Made by a program: the position numbers and the translations under genes
The notes under the pieces: generated by a model
Seen by the model: the letters and a program-made list of their open reading frames with translations, nothing else
Told to the model about the DNA's origin: nothing
Database searches by the model: none
DNA from: CAVYGM01 sp963768025
Lineage (GTDB): Bacteria; Bacteroidota; Bacteroidia; Cytophagales; Spirosomataceae
Reading direction: 5' to 3'
Length of the DNA stretch: 64,000 nt
NCBI GenBank assembly: GCA_963768025.1
Contig: CAVYGM010000006.1
Location: 62,001-126,000, forward strand
Part shown: piece by piece, positions 1-8,611 of the stretch
How the letters are laid out: the number at the start of each line of letters is the position of its first letter
Numbering within the stretch: position 1 is the first letter of the stretch

Positions 1-153
1 GATCTGAAATCCCTCGGCCAGCTGAAACGTAGCCAGCGCCTGTGAGGGCGGTACTTCTCCTGGAAACACAGCCGGGGACAGGCTGACGGTAGCCACCAGC
101 GCGCCGCAAAGCAGAATGCCCGTTGTCCATAGAAGAAACCGTTTTTTATGCAT
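1..153 (-). CDS. N-terminal fragment of an exported dehydrogenase/haem-type protein
   Basis: The 51 codons up to the window edge encode a signal peptide (MHKKRFLLW start, hydrophobic stretch to about residue 28) followed by PPSQALATFQLAEGFQI. The tail 'ALATFQLAEGFQIELVA..' is the usual opening of PVC-type membrane-bound dehydrogenases that precede a cytochrome c domain, the same broad family as the middle part of the large fusion protein at about 25-27.8 kb. The gene runs off the left edge, so no catalytic or haem motif is visible. The start is the ATG read from position 153. The signal peptide is seen directly; the family is inferred from a short motif. Confidence 0.55.
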   Translation of the reverse strand, partial: MHKKRFLLWTTGILLCGALVATVSLSPAVFPGEVPPSQALATFQLAEGFQI

Positions 154-473
154 CGTCACGGGAGAGTTTGAAAATGAAAGGCGGGGCGCTTCAAGTTGAT
201 GGCTCTCAGCAGTCAACTATTGGTCGCGTTGTCATTTTTATTGCTAGATTATATAGGTCGTACGGTATACTAAAAGTACCGACACCGGTCAAATCTCCCC
301 TATTCAACCCCGGAATCCGGTATACGGGGTCTGCTGTATTCCCTTAGGTAAGCCAAATCACCCTGGGTGAGCTACTTCTACAAGCTTCTAATTCGACAAA
401 ATCATCTTCTTTTGTCAGTACGATGGCTGTTTTCGGACGAGCAGCCTAAAAATCTATTAGATAGCAAACCCGC
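154..473. other. Intergenic region with no gene seen
   Basis: This stretch lies between the divergently oriented dehydrogenase fragment and the Phd-type antitoxin. It is AT-rich with several short runs. An open frame on the plus strand has no recognisable protein features, and I treat it as chance. I see no RNA gene or terminator hairpin. The right end holds the operator-like palindrome described separately. Confidence 0.5.
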
Positions 474-512
474 CCATTTTCTTGACAACTTGTCAAGAAA
501 ATGGTATCTTTA
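474..512 (+). promoter_or_regulatory. Perfect 15+1+15 palindrome overlapping a promoter
   Basis: Positions 474-488 and 490-504 form a perfect inverted repeat around a central C (core TTGACAA-C-TTGTCAA). A TTG at 482-484 and TATCTTTA at 505-512 match the -33 and -7 elements of Bacteroidota promoters (TTG, TAnnTTTG) with about 20 bp between them. The antitoxin ATG follows 17 bp after the -7 box. Phd/YefM antitoxins repress their own promoter by binding palindromes, so this is the likely operator. The palindrome is seen directly; its role is inferred. Confidence 0.7.
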
Positions 513-529
513 AGTAAAATCAAATACCC

Positions 530-766
530 ATGAAAACAGTAACAATCGGAGAACTAAAAGCCCGCTTTTCTGAACTCCTAAAAGAAGTGCAGGAGGGTGA
601 AGAAATAGAGGTGGCCTTTGGCAAAAAGAAAGAAGAAGTAGCCTATCTGGTTCCCAAATCGTATAAAAAAAGCAAGCCTCGAAAACTCGGCATCCTGCAA
701 CACAAAGGCAGAGTTCGCTTTGCGGAGGATTTTAAGATGACGGAGGAAGAGTTTCTGGGTCTGTGA
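530..766 (+). CDS. Phd/YefM-type antitoxin, orphan
   Basis: This 78-residue protein opens MKTVTIGELKARFSELLKEV, the standard N-terminal DNA-binding/dimerisation fold of prevent-host-death antitoxins, including the 'ELKARFSELL' helix and a following 'GEEIEVAFGKKKEEVAYLVP' strand region. The charged C-terminus (EDFKMTEEEFLGL) is the usual toxin-neutralising tail. Normally a PIN (VapC) or RelE toxin starts immediately downstream. Here the next plus-strand sequence has no such frame and a convergent gene ends 14 bp away. The antitoxin is therefore an orphan, or its toxin is encoded elsewhere. A perfect palindrome over the promoter suggests autoregulation. Confidence 0.8.
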   Translation: MKTVTIGELKARFSELLKEVQEGEEIEVAFGKKKEEVAYLVPKSYKKSKPRKLGILQHKGRVRFAEDFKMTEEEFLGL

Positions 767-779
767 GCGGAATCAACAG

Positions 780-1130
780 TCAGGCAGGTATCAGAAAACT
801 AACGGGAATACTCAGGCCTTTGCTAAGATTTCGAATCATAGCCACAGTAAGTTCTTGTTTGTAGTTTAGTACTTTAGAAACTTTGGTTTTATCCCCTATG
901 TAAGGTATCAGGTCTCTCTGCTTCAAATTATCCTGATCCATTTTATATTTCAAAAATGCGATAGGGTCTCCCGGCTGCATGGGAATGTGTACTGTTTCAT
1001 ATGCTTCGATCAGGGTTGCTAACACGTCCATTTCGGCTTCCTCGGATGGGCTCTTTGAGTTATTCCCCATTAACTCCCACACTCTTTTGAGAGCCATCTC
1101 GTAATGTTTTTCATTTTGATGATTATTCAT
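780..1130 (-). CDS. HigA-type HTH antitoxin/regulator (COG5499-like)
   Basis: The 116-residue product starts MNNHQNEKHYEMALKRVWEL and continues with an acidic linker (SEEAEMDVLATLIEAYE), then 'PMQPGDPIAFLKYKMDQ', then a helix-turn-helix region (KQRDLIPYIGDKTKVSKVL..LSIPVSFLI). This order is typical of the HigA/COG5499 antitoxins that partner HigB RNases. The ATG at 1130 is preferred over the upstream TTG (1181), which would add 17 residues not typical of the family. HigB usually lies directly upstream, but the minus-strand sequence beyond 1130 shows no HigB motif. The gene therefore appears solitary. It converges on the Phd-type antitoxin. Confidence 0.75.
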   Translation of the reverse strand: MNNHQNEKHYEMALKRVWELMGNNSKSPSEEAEMDVLATLIEAYETVHIPMQPGDPIAFLKYKMDQDNLKQRDLIPYIGDKTKVSKVLNYKQELTVAMIRNLSKGLSIPVSFLIPA

Positions 1131-1302
1131 GAAGGATAAATTTTGGGATCTTTGATTGAAATTTAGTAAATCTATCTCCAATTGTCGACATCCAATTGAC
1201 AGTACAAATCACAAACAATACTGGAAAAGTACCTTGCCTCTACATCCGCGCAAAAATGTACTGCACCTCCCTGATTTCCTCATTCGTAGTGATGTAAAAC
1301 TC

Positions 1303-1560
1303 TCACCGAAACCGCAACTCGTAGCTCAGCGACGGCAGCACGGGGAAGAGCGTGAATTTCTTCAACCGGCCCTCGTTCACAAACAGGAAGAACGCATTCT
1401 GCTGGTTATAGGCATTGTAGACGGCAAACGTCCAGGTACGTAGCCCTTTCTTCTTTTCTCTGGAAGTCTTGTAGCTGAGATCCAGCCGGTGGTAAAAGGG
1501 CATTTTGAGGTTGTTGCGCTCGAGGAAAAGTACGGCACCTAGATTTAAAGATACATCCAC
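1303..1560 (-). pseudogene. C-terminal remnant of a TonB-dependent outer-membrane receptor
   Basis: About 75 codons encode the last strands of a TonB-dependent receptor barrel. They contain 'KMPFYHRLDLSYKTSREKK', then 'TWTFAVYNAYNQQNAFFLF', then a terminal 'LPSLSYELRFR' ending in an aromatic/charged beta-signal and a TGA stop at 1303-1305. No plug domain or earlier barrel sequence precedes it; upstream lies the SMP-30 gene on the other strand. It cannot be a functional receptor. It is a truncation left by a deletion or rearrangement, with the junction near 1530-1560. Confidence 0.75.
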
Positions 1561-1649
1561 AAACTTTTCGGCACAAACTATCCCACTCCTCTACCGCCTT
1601 CCCTCATTTTTTCGTAGTATTGCTTTCTCCTACCCTGACCCGAAACTGT

Positions 1650-2660
1650 ATGAAATTCTTATCCCTGACCGCAATCCTTTTTTACCTCATGAGTACCCTT
1701 CACGCCCAACCTACCTACCCTACCCTCGGCAAAGTACAGTACGACGACCCGCGTCTGGAAAAACTGATTCCCAAAAGCAGTACCATCGACGTACTGGCCT
1801 CCGGCTTTGTGTGGTCGGAGGGGCCGGTATGGGTCAAGGACGGGGGGTACCTTTTGTTCTCGGACGTACCAGCCAATACGGTATATCGGTGGAGCGAGAA
1901 GGACGGGCTGTCGGAGTTCCTGAAACCCTCGGGCTATACCGGCCGGGGTACCTACGGCGACGAGCCCGGCAGCAACGGCCTCACACTGGATAGTCAGGGC
2001 AGGCTCATCAGCTGCGAGCACGGCGACCGGCGCGTGTCGGCTATGCCCCTGACGGGCGGTGGGAAGATCACCCTGGCGGATAAGTTTGAAGGCAAGCGCT
2101 TCAACAGCCCCAACGACGTGGTGCAGCACCCCACCAACGGCAGCTATTACTTCACCGACCCACCCTACGGCATGCCCCTGAAAGACAAAGACCCCACGCG
2201 GGAGATCAAGGAATTTGGGGTATATCGGGTTACACCCGACGGCAAAGTTACCCGCCTCATTGATAATTTAACCCGCCCCAACGGCCTGGCCTTCTCGCCC
2301 GATGCCAAATTCCTCTACGTGGCTCAGTCCGATCCGGCCAAGGCTATTTATATGGTTTACCCCGTGCTGGACAATGGTAGCCTGGGGACCGGTAAACTAT
2401 TCTATGATGCTACTTCGTTAGTAAAGAAAGGATTACAGGGATTACCTGATGGATTGAAAGTGGATCAAGCCGGCAATGTGTGGGCCACGGGTCCCGGTGG
2501 TGTGCTGGTGTTTAGCCCAGAGGGTACTTTACTGGGTACCATTGCTACCGGACAGGCCACGGCCAACTGCGGCTGGGGTGATGATGGAAGTACCTTGTAC
2601 ATCACCGCCGATGGGTACTTGTGCCGGATAAAAACAACCGCAAAAGGTGTGGGTTGGTAA
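1650..2660 (+). CDS. Exported SMP-30/gluconolactonase-family protein
   Basis: This 336-residue protein has a signal peptide (MKFLSLTAILFYLMSTLHAQ) and then a six-bladed propeller of the SMP-30/gluconolactonase/LRE type. Hallmarks are 'SGFVWSEGPVWV' (metal-ligand Glu), 'EPGSNGLTLDSQGRLISCEHGDRRV', 'FNSPNDVVQHPTNGSYYFTD' (metal-ligand Asn) and 'LTRPNGLAFSPDAKFLYV' (Asn/Asp ligands). Members hydrolyse sugar lactones in the periplasm using a divalent metal. The ATG at 1650 is chosen because it begins the signal peptide; an in-frame start at 1620 would add ten untypical residues. It stands alone ahead of the cell-elongation genes, and its substrate cannot be read from sequence. Confidence 0.85.
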   Translation: MKFLSLTAILFYLMSTLHAQPTYPTLGKVQYDDPRLEKLIPKSSTIDVLASGFVWSEGPVWVKDGGYLLFSDVPANTVYRWSEKDGLSEFLKPSGYTGRGTYGDEPGSNGLTLDSQGRLISCEHGDRRVSAMPLTGGGKITLADKFEGKRFNSPNDVVQHPTNGSYYFTDPPYGMPLKDKDPTREIKEFGVYRVTPDGKVTRLIDNLTRPNGLAFSPDAKFLYVAQSDPAKAIYMVYPVLDNGSLGTGKLFYDATSLVKKGLQGLPDGLKVDQAGNVWATGPGGVLVFSPEGTLLGTIATGQATANCGWGDDGSTLYITADGYLCRIKTTAKGVGW

Positions 2661-2750
2661 CAAAAAGTATTCCGGTTGATCCTTTGATAAATGATTCGAT
2701 GTCACGACCTTCGTGGCAAAATATGTGAGAAAAGGAACTCCTGGTGAAGA

Positions 2751-4698
2751 ATGCTTGATAATCGTCGCTTTGTAATTGTAACATTTTTCGGATTAATAGG
2801 ATTTGCCTATATTTTTCGACTCTTCTACCTGCAGGTTCTGGACGACAGCTATTCGATTGAATCGTCCAGCAACTCCATCAAGCGGGTGGTAGAGGTACCT
2901 TTCCGGGGGCAAGTTTATGACCGACACGACAAGCTAATTGTGTACAATACGCCCGTGTACGATTTGCTTGTCACTCCTTATAAAGCCAAAATCCAGGATA
3001 CGCTCACGTTCTGCAACCTCCTCAACATTCAGCGCTCTACCTTTGATAGCTTGATGGCATCCGCAAGCGGTTACTCTCGGGTTAAACCTTCCCTTTTTCT
3101 GCGCCAACTCTCCAAAGAAGATTTTGCCCGTATTCAGGATGTGATGGTGGACTACCCCGGATTCGAATTTTCCAAAAGCTCTTTCCGAACCTACACTTAC
3201 CCTACCATGGCTAATACCCTGGGGTACGTGAGCGAGATTACGAAGGGTCAACTGAAAAATCAGGAAGATTTTTATTACCAGCAAGGGGATTACGTTGGGC
3301 AAAGTGGGTTAGAGATTTTTTACGAAAAAGAAATCCGGGGACGGAGGGGCGTGAAATTTGTCATGCAGAATGTAAACGGCGTGGTGAAAGGTTCCTGGAA
3401 AGATGGCGAGCTGGATACAATGTCGGTTGCCGGTAAGAACCTGTATACGGGCATTGACCTTGAACTCCAAGCCTATGCCGATAGCCTCATGGTGAACAAG
3501 GTAGGTAGCGTGGTGGCCATCGAACCCAAAACCGGTCAGATCCTGACCATGGTTTCGGCCCCAAGCTACAACCCCGAACTACTGGCGAGTCGGCATTTTT
3601 CCGAAAACTACCGGGAACTGGCCGCAAACCCCTACAAGCCCCTCTTCAATCGCCCCATCATGGCGAGTTATCGTCCGGGCTCTACGTTCAAAGTCATTCA
3701 GGCGACTCACGGCCTTGCAGCAGGGGGTAATTGATCCTTCAACAGGTTTTACCCATGCGGGTATCCCTATGAAATGCCACTGCGGAGGCCGGGCCAACAG
3801 CGTGCTCCATGGGGTACAGTATTCCTGCAATCCCTACTTTTTCCAGGTGTTTCGCCGGATTATTTATAACAATGAGATCGATAATATTTATACAAAGTCG
3901 GCGGAGGGGCTACGCAAGTGGCACGAGCAGGTAACCAAATTCGGCATCGGCCAACGTCTGGGCGTGGACTTACCGAGTGAGTACAAGGGTAACTTGCCGG
4001 ATGTAGACTACTACGATAAGGTGTACGGAAAGTCGCGTTGGAAATTTTCGAATATATACTCCCTCAGCATTGGCGAAGGGGAGATTCTGATTACTCCCAT
4101 CAAAATGGCCAATGTAGCCGCGATCCTGGCCAACCGGGGGTACTACTATACCCCTCACGTAGTAAGTGGGATTGGTAAAAAAGACAATCCTCTGCCCGAA
4201 TACAAGGTACGGCACGAAACCGGGATTGACCCCAGGCATTTTGAAACCATCATCCCCGGTATGATCGGGGCTGTGGAAGCGGGTACTGTCATGCGCCTGG
4301 CCAAAATTGAGGGAATCCAGATCGCCGGAAAAACGGGAACCTCCCAGAACAAGAAAGGCCGCGATCACTCCATCTTCATAGCCTTTGCCCCGGCCAATGA
4401 CCCTAAAATTGCCATAGCGGTATTTGTAGAAAACGGAAAATGGGGTGGGACAGCCGCGGCCCCGGTCGCTAACCTGCTCATCGAGCGATACCTGAAAGGC
4501 AAAACCGAAAACAAAGCCCTCGAAAAATACGTATTTAGCCAGGACTATATGCAGTACGTGATTCTTCCTACCCCAGCTCCCAAAAAGCCTGAACCCAAAG
4601 ATACTACCAAGAAAAAAGAGATTCCTGCCCCCTTAGCCGACAAAAAATCAAACATTAATCAAAAAGAGAAGCAAGTGGCTACCTCATCCGGCCGATAA
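2751..4698 (+). CDS. mrdA: Penicillin-binding protein 2 (elongasome transpeptidase), one frameshift
   Basis: The gene encodes about 648 residues: a short N-terminal membrane helix (VIVTFFGLIGFAYIFRLFYLQ), a PBP dimerisation domain, and the transpeptidase domain. The nucleophile motif STFK lies in 'RPGSTFKVIQ', the SxN motif in 'QYSCNPYFF', and the KTG motif in 'AGKTGTSQ'. It cross-links side-wall peptidoglycan together with RodA, whose gene follows 47 bp later. The frame breaks near 3715, where CCTTGCAG should read CCTGCAG; downstream the family pattern resumes (LQQGVIDPSTGF). The tail from about residue 610 is lysine- and proline-rich. The indel is probably a base-calling error because the gene is otherwise intact. 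Confidence 0.92.
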
Positions 4699-4745
4699 TC
4701 TTTTCTGACATCGGCTCGTTAATATAGTATCACCTCAGTAGTGTA

Positions 4746-6032
4746 ATGGCTCCTAATAATAACAATTTAACGCAAAACCTGGACTGGGTAGCGGTGTTGC
4801 TCTATATCCTGTGCATCCTCATCGGATGGTTCAACATCTATGCCGCCGTGTATAGCCCCGAAGTACCGACGAGCATCTTTGACATGTCCCACAACGCCGG
4901 TAAGCAAATGCTCTGGATTGGTACTACCATTTTGCTCATTATTTTTATCCTGGTGATTGATTACAAAGTGTATGATACGTTTGCGTATATCATCTACGGG
5001 CTATTCATCCTCCTGCTGGTGCTGGTACTTTTTGCCGGAAGTGAAATCAACGGGTCGCGTTCCTGGATCAAAATTGGAGCCTTTTCGCTCCAACCGGCCG
5101 AATTCGCTAAACTCGCCACGAGCCTGGCCCTGGCCAAATACCTGAGTGACCCTACCATCAATTTGTCGAAGTACTGGAAAAATTACCTGCCCATCGCCGC
5201 CTTCATTGGACTGCCCGCCATATCTGATTCTACTATCCAACGAAACGGGCTCCATGCTGGTGTTTGCGGCCTTTGCTATCATGCTGTACCGCGAAGGCAT
5301 GCCGGGATTATTCCGGCGGTGGGGATGGTAATGGCCGTGCTGGTGATTCTGACCCTGCTTTTTTTGAAATGGTACATTGCCCTGGGCATCATTACCATCG
5401 CCTTGCTGGTGTACCTGATGATGCACAATTCAACCCGAAAGAATGGCGGTACTATGGCGACGGTGGTGGTGGCCGGCATGATGATCGTGGTGGTGTTCGG
5501 GGTGGATTTTTTTATTCAAAATGTTCTACAAAAACACCAGCGCAGCCGGATCATGGTTTTGGTTGATCCCGATTCCGACCCCCGGGGGGCCGGCTGGAAC
5601 GTGATCCAGTCCAAAATAGCCATTGGCTCGGGCCGGCTGATGGGCAAAGGGTACCTGGAAGGTACCCAAACCAAATTCGACTTTGTGCCCGAGCAAAGCA
5701 CGGACTTTATTTTTTGTACCGTCGGGGAGGAACATGGTTTTATCGGCAGCCTCATCGTGGTGTGCCTATTTGTGGGCCTAATCATGCGGTTGGTAATCCT
5801 GGCCGAGCGACAACGAACGCGCTTTGCGCGCGTGTACGGCTACTGCGTGGCGGGAATCATATTTTTTCACTTTATGATCAACATTGGCATGACCATCGGC
5901 CTGATGCCCGTAATCGGGATCCCCTTGCCATTTTTCAGCTACGGGGGCTCCTCGCTTTGGTCTTTCTCAATTCTTTTGTTTATTTTTCTAAAAATTGATA
6001 CCCAACGCCCCTACACTCTTTCACGTACGTAA
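4746..6032 (+). CDS. rodA: RodA, SEDS peptidoglycan glycosyltransferase, two compensating frameshifts
   Basis: This 428-codon SEDS-family membrane protein has about ten hydrophobic segments. It has the conserved 'GSRSWIKIGAFSLQPAEFAKLA' region and the C-terminal 'PVIGIPLPFFSYGGSSLW' signature. RodA polymerises lipid II glycan strands with PBP2. Between about 5228 and 5325 the frame is wrong: the correct sequence (LSNETGSMLVFAAFAIMLYR) lies in another frame. An extra base near 5230 and a missing G in the run at 5321-5325 explain it. The conserved 'NETGS' loop, which the family needs, is therefore restored only after correction. The ends of the protein are unaffected. The next gene starts 2 bp after the stop. 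Confidence 0.93.
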   Translation: MAPNNNNLTQNLDWVAVLLYILCILIGWFNIYAAVYSPEVPTSIFDMSHNAGKQMLWIGTTILLIIFILVIDYKVYDTFAYIIYGLFILLLVLVLFAGSEINGSRSWIKIGAFSLQPAEFAKLATSLALAKYLSDPTINLSKYWKNYLPIAAFIGLPAISDSTIQRNGLHAGVCGLCYHAVPRRHAGIIPAVGMVMAVLVILTLLFLKWYIALGIITIALLVYLMMHNSTRKNGGTMATVVVAGMMIVVVFGVDFFIQNVLQKHQRSRIMVLVDPDSDPRGAGWNVIQSKIAIGSGRLMGKGYLEGTQTKFDFVPEQSTDFIFCTVGEEHGFIGSLIVVCLFVGLIMRLVILAERQRTRFARVYGYCVAGIIFFHFMINIGMTIGLMPVIGIPLPFFSYGGSSLWSFSILLFIFLKIDTQRPYTLSRT

Positions 6033-6034
6033 GT

Positions 6035-7057
6035 ATGGCCCTGATCAGTAAAAAAAAGGTACCCTACCCTATCCATACGGACCTACGTGACTACCTGATC
6101 AAATACCAGCGGGAATCCAAGTTGGAAATAGACTACACGGATCTTCTGCGGTTCTCGAATGCCGCTACTCTGTATGATCAGAAGGGAATAGACACGTTAT
6201 GGATTTCGGTCTACTACGATCCTTCCGATACAGCCGACATATTCCTGGCCCTCAAAACCATCTATGCGCATTTGAAAGTGGATGGGGATCTGTCCATTCT
6301 CAAACACTTATCCGTGGACCGGGTGGACCTCTGTACCTACGGAAACACCCGCCCTTTTCGCATTCGGATCGTCAATCAGATCAACGACAACTTTGATTAT
6401 TTCTATATCAAAAATGCCGATGCCTCCCGGGTGTATGGTTTGGAGCTGGAGGATATTTTTTCGCCCAATCAGGTAAGCTACCTTACCAGCGGGGAAACCT
6501 TAGTAGAAGAACATATTGCGGGTATACCGGGAGATGTGTTTATGAAAAATCATCTGATCGATCCCAATCTGAATCCCATCCGGCTTTGCAAAGAGTTTGT
6601 AAAATTCAACGAGCGCTGCTTCGTCCGACTCCTGGGCGACATGCATTCCAGCAACTTCGTGGTGGATATTACGCCCGATTTCGAAGAAATATACTACCGC
6701 TTTCGCGCGATTGATTTTGATCAGCAATCCTACGAGGGGAAGAAAACAGTGTATATGCCCCAGTTCTTTAAACAGAACAACCTGATTATTGAACTCGGTA
6801 TGAAATACATGACCTCAGAGAGTGTGCGGCAGTATCAAATGGAGGAGCGCTCCCAGATCGCCACCCGGATGCGCATCGAGAAATCGAGAGCTTCGGATAT
6901 TATGGACGTCATGGCCGACGATATTATTTCCAATTCTACCTACGTTTCTCTCCTTCGCCGGGATCTCGCCCGGCACTACCACCATCAGGCCTTTATGGAG
7001 TGCCAAACCATGGGGCAAATCGTGAAGACCAGCCTTAACCTGCTATCCACCCATTAG
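6035..7057 (+). CDS. Uncharacterised protein with kinase-like catalytic motifs, coupled to rodA
   Basis: I do not recognise a named family for this 340-residue soluble protein. It contains 'LLGDMHSSNFVVD' (residues 199-211) and 'FRAIDFDQQ' (223-231). These match the GDxHxxN catalytic loop and the following DFD metal-binding segment of aminoglycoside-phosphotransferase/kinase-fold enzymes. A possible ATP-lysine region is 'FDYFYIKNADASRVYGLELED' (K126, with E139 or so). The gene begins 2 bp after rodA, so it is almost certainly co-transcribed with, and perhaps translationally coupled to, the PBP2-RodA pair. It could be a kinase or pseudokinase that acts on cell-wall elongation. The motifs are seen; the role is inferred. 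Confidence 0.7.
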   Translation: MALISKKKVPYPIHTDLRDYLIKYQRESKLEIDYTDLLRFSNAATLYDQKGIDTLWISVYYDPSDTADIFLALKTIYAHLKVDGDLSILKHLSVDRVDLCTYGNTRPFRIRIVNQINDNFDYFYIKNADASRVYGLELEDIFSPNQVSYLTSGETLVEEHIAGIPGDVFMKNHLIDPNLNPIRLCKEFVKFNERCFVRLLGDMHSSNFVVDITPDFEEIYYRFRAIDFDQQSYEGKKTVYMPQFFKQNNLIIELGMKYMTSESVRQYQMEERSQIATRMRIEKSRASDIMDVMADDIISNSTYVSLLRRDLARHYHHQAFMECQTMGQIVKTSLNLLSTH

Positions 7058-7072
7058 GTTTTGGCAAAAGGC

Positions 7073-7453
7073 CTAGGCCAGCTTACCGGCCGCCCAGAAA
7101 AGCAGGATCCAACCGCCAAGCATGAGCAACCCTCCAATGGGTGCCACAGCCCCGAATTTGGTGATTCCGGTAAAACAAATGGTGTATAACGAACCCGAAA
7201 AAATAAGTACCCCCGCCGCAAAGCTATACCCCGACCAATTGAGCCATTTGATCGCGGACGGATCGGCCCTGGAAAGCAGAATGCCTACCAGCACCATAGC
7301 CAGGGCGTGGTAAAACTGGTACTTTACCGCTGTCTCGAAGGTGTCGAAACGTCCCGAAGCTTCGAGCATCGCTTTTAAGGAATGAGCCCCAAAGGCTCCA
7401 ATCCCAACGGCCAACGCCCCTAGTAAGGCCCCAAACTGAATCATAAACTTCAT
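7073..7453 (-). CDS. DUF423 (YgdD-like) inner-membrane protein
   Basis: This 126-residue protein has four hydrophobic helices. It carries the family pattern 'GALLGALAVGIGAFGAHSLK' near the N-terminus, 'FETAVKYQFYHALAMVLVG' in the middle, and 'GSLYTICFTGITKFGAVAPIGG' near the C-terminus. DUF423 proteins are small conserved membrane proteins of unknown biochemical role. The ATG at 7453 is preferred to a TTG nine bases upstream. It converges on the rodA-operon gene, with only 15 bp between the stops. It is intact, with no sign of damage. Confidence 0.9.
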   Translation of the reverse strand: MKFMIQFGALLGALAVGIGAFGAHSLKAMLEASGRFDTFETAVKYQFYHALAMVLVGILLSRADPSAIKWLNWSGYSFAAGVLIFSGSLYTICFTGITKFGAVAPIGGLLMLGGWILLFWAAGKLA

Positions 7454-7570
7454 ACGTGTCAATTTTTATTTGTCATCAATGTAGCCCCAAAGGTACTGGC
7501 AATGGTCAGGGTTAGCAACCGGCCTATCCAATTTCTTCGTTAATTTGCATCGCTAACAGCTAAGCCTACT

Positions 7571-8606
7571 ATGTCGTTTGATTCTTTTATTGCGCTTTGG
7601 ACGCATCGGTACCACAAGTACTCCCACATCGCCAAAGCACACCTGCTGGGGTATCGGGCCGGATTGTATTTTAAATTAAAAAAGGCCCGGTTAAATGGGA
7701 GGCCCCTAATCGCCCTTATTCGCACGGAGCATTTTGGGGATATAGTAGCCGCGGAGCCACTTTCCCGCCACGTCCGGACGTTATATCCCGATGCGCATCT
7801 GGTTTGGTTTGTCAAAAAGCCCTACCGGGAACTGATTGATACCAACCCCGCCCTCGATGAATCCTTCGTGGAATTCTGTGTCACCCAGCGGCGGGTACTG
7901 CTTGGGTTAGGCGTATTTACTCATGCCTTCGAACTCCAATTTCGAAACAACAACTACTGCAAGGTATGTGATGTTTTTTTGGAAAATCCCATTGCCCTCG
8001 CCAAGAACCTCAACGTGTATACCTATTTTAATCTGGGAAATTTGCTGGATGTATTTGCCGCTAACGCCAACCTCAGCTTACCCCAGGATCAACAACCAGT
8101 GGTTTACCTGCAGGATCACCACCGCCAAAAGGTGGATTCGCTTGGCCTACCCGAAAGCTTCATCGTCCTCCACTGCCAGTCAAACCTGCCGGTAAAGGAC
8201 TGGCCCCCCGCCCGCTGGGAAGCCCTTATTGAAACCCTATCCAAAAGGTACTCTTACCCACTGATAGAAATTGGACTTTCGTCCGAATTGAAGATTCATA
8301 CACCGGCTTACCGTAGCTTGTGCGGGCAGCTTACTATTCTAGAAACAGCCGAGGTCATTCGCCGGGCTACGTATTTTATCGGATTGGATAGCGGCCCTTC
8401 GCACCTGGCCAACGCCACGGGTACCTTCGGGTTCATCCTGATGGGATCTCTGAATGATTTCCCGAGTTACAATCCCTACTCGGGTGCGTATGGGACGTCA
8501 GGAAAATTGTGTTCTGATCCGACAAGAAGGCCTCCCCTGCGCGCAGCTGCCGCTCGACATGGTTCTGGAGGTCATCGAGAAAGAGCTTTCCTCCACGTCG
8601 GTATAG
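7571..8606 (+). CDS. Glycosyltransferase family 9 (heptosyltransferase-like), frameshift near the end
   Basis: About 344 residues form a two-domain GT-B fold typical of lipopolysaccharide heptosyltransferases. It has 'LIALIRTEHFGDIVAAEPLSRHV' at the N-terminal domain, and 'FIVLHCQSNLPVKDWPPARW' and 'YFIGLDSGPSHLANATGT' in the nucleotide-sugar domain. It probably transfers a sugar during LPS core or other glycan synthesis at the inner membrane. One extra base near 8495 shifts the frame. After correction the protein continues RQENCVLIRQEG and ends at a TAG at 8604-8606, five bases before the convergent yggS stop. The uncorrected frame would add about 25 spurious residues. Confidence 0.85.
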
Positions 8607-8611
8607 GTACC

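Noticed and set aside
123..347. Plus-strand frame of 74 codons near the left edge
   Set aside because: It overlaps the antisense of the dehydrogenase signal peptide and has a composition typical of noncoding DNA.
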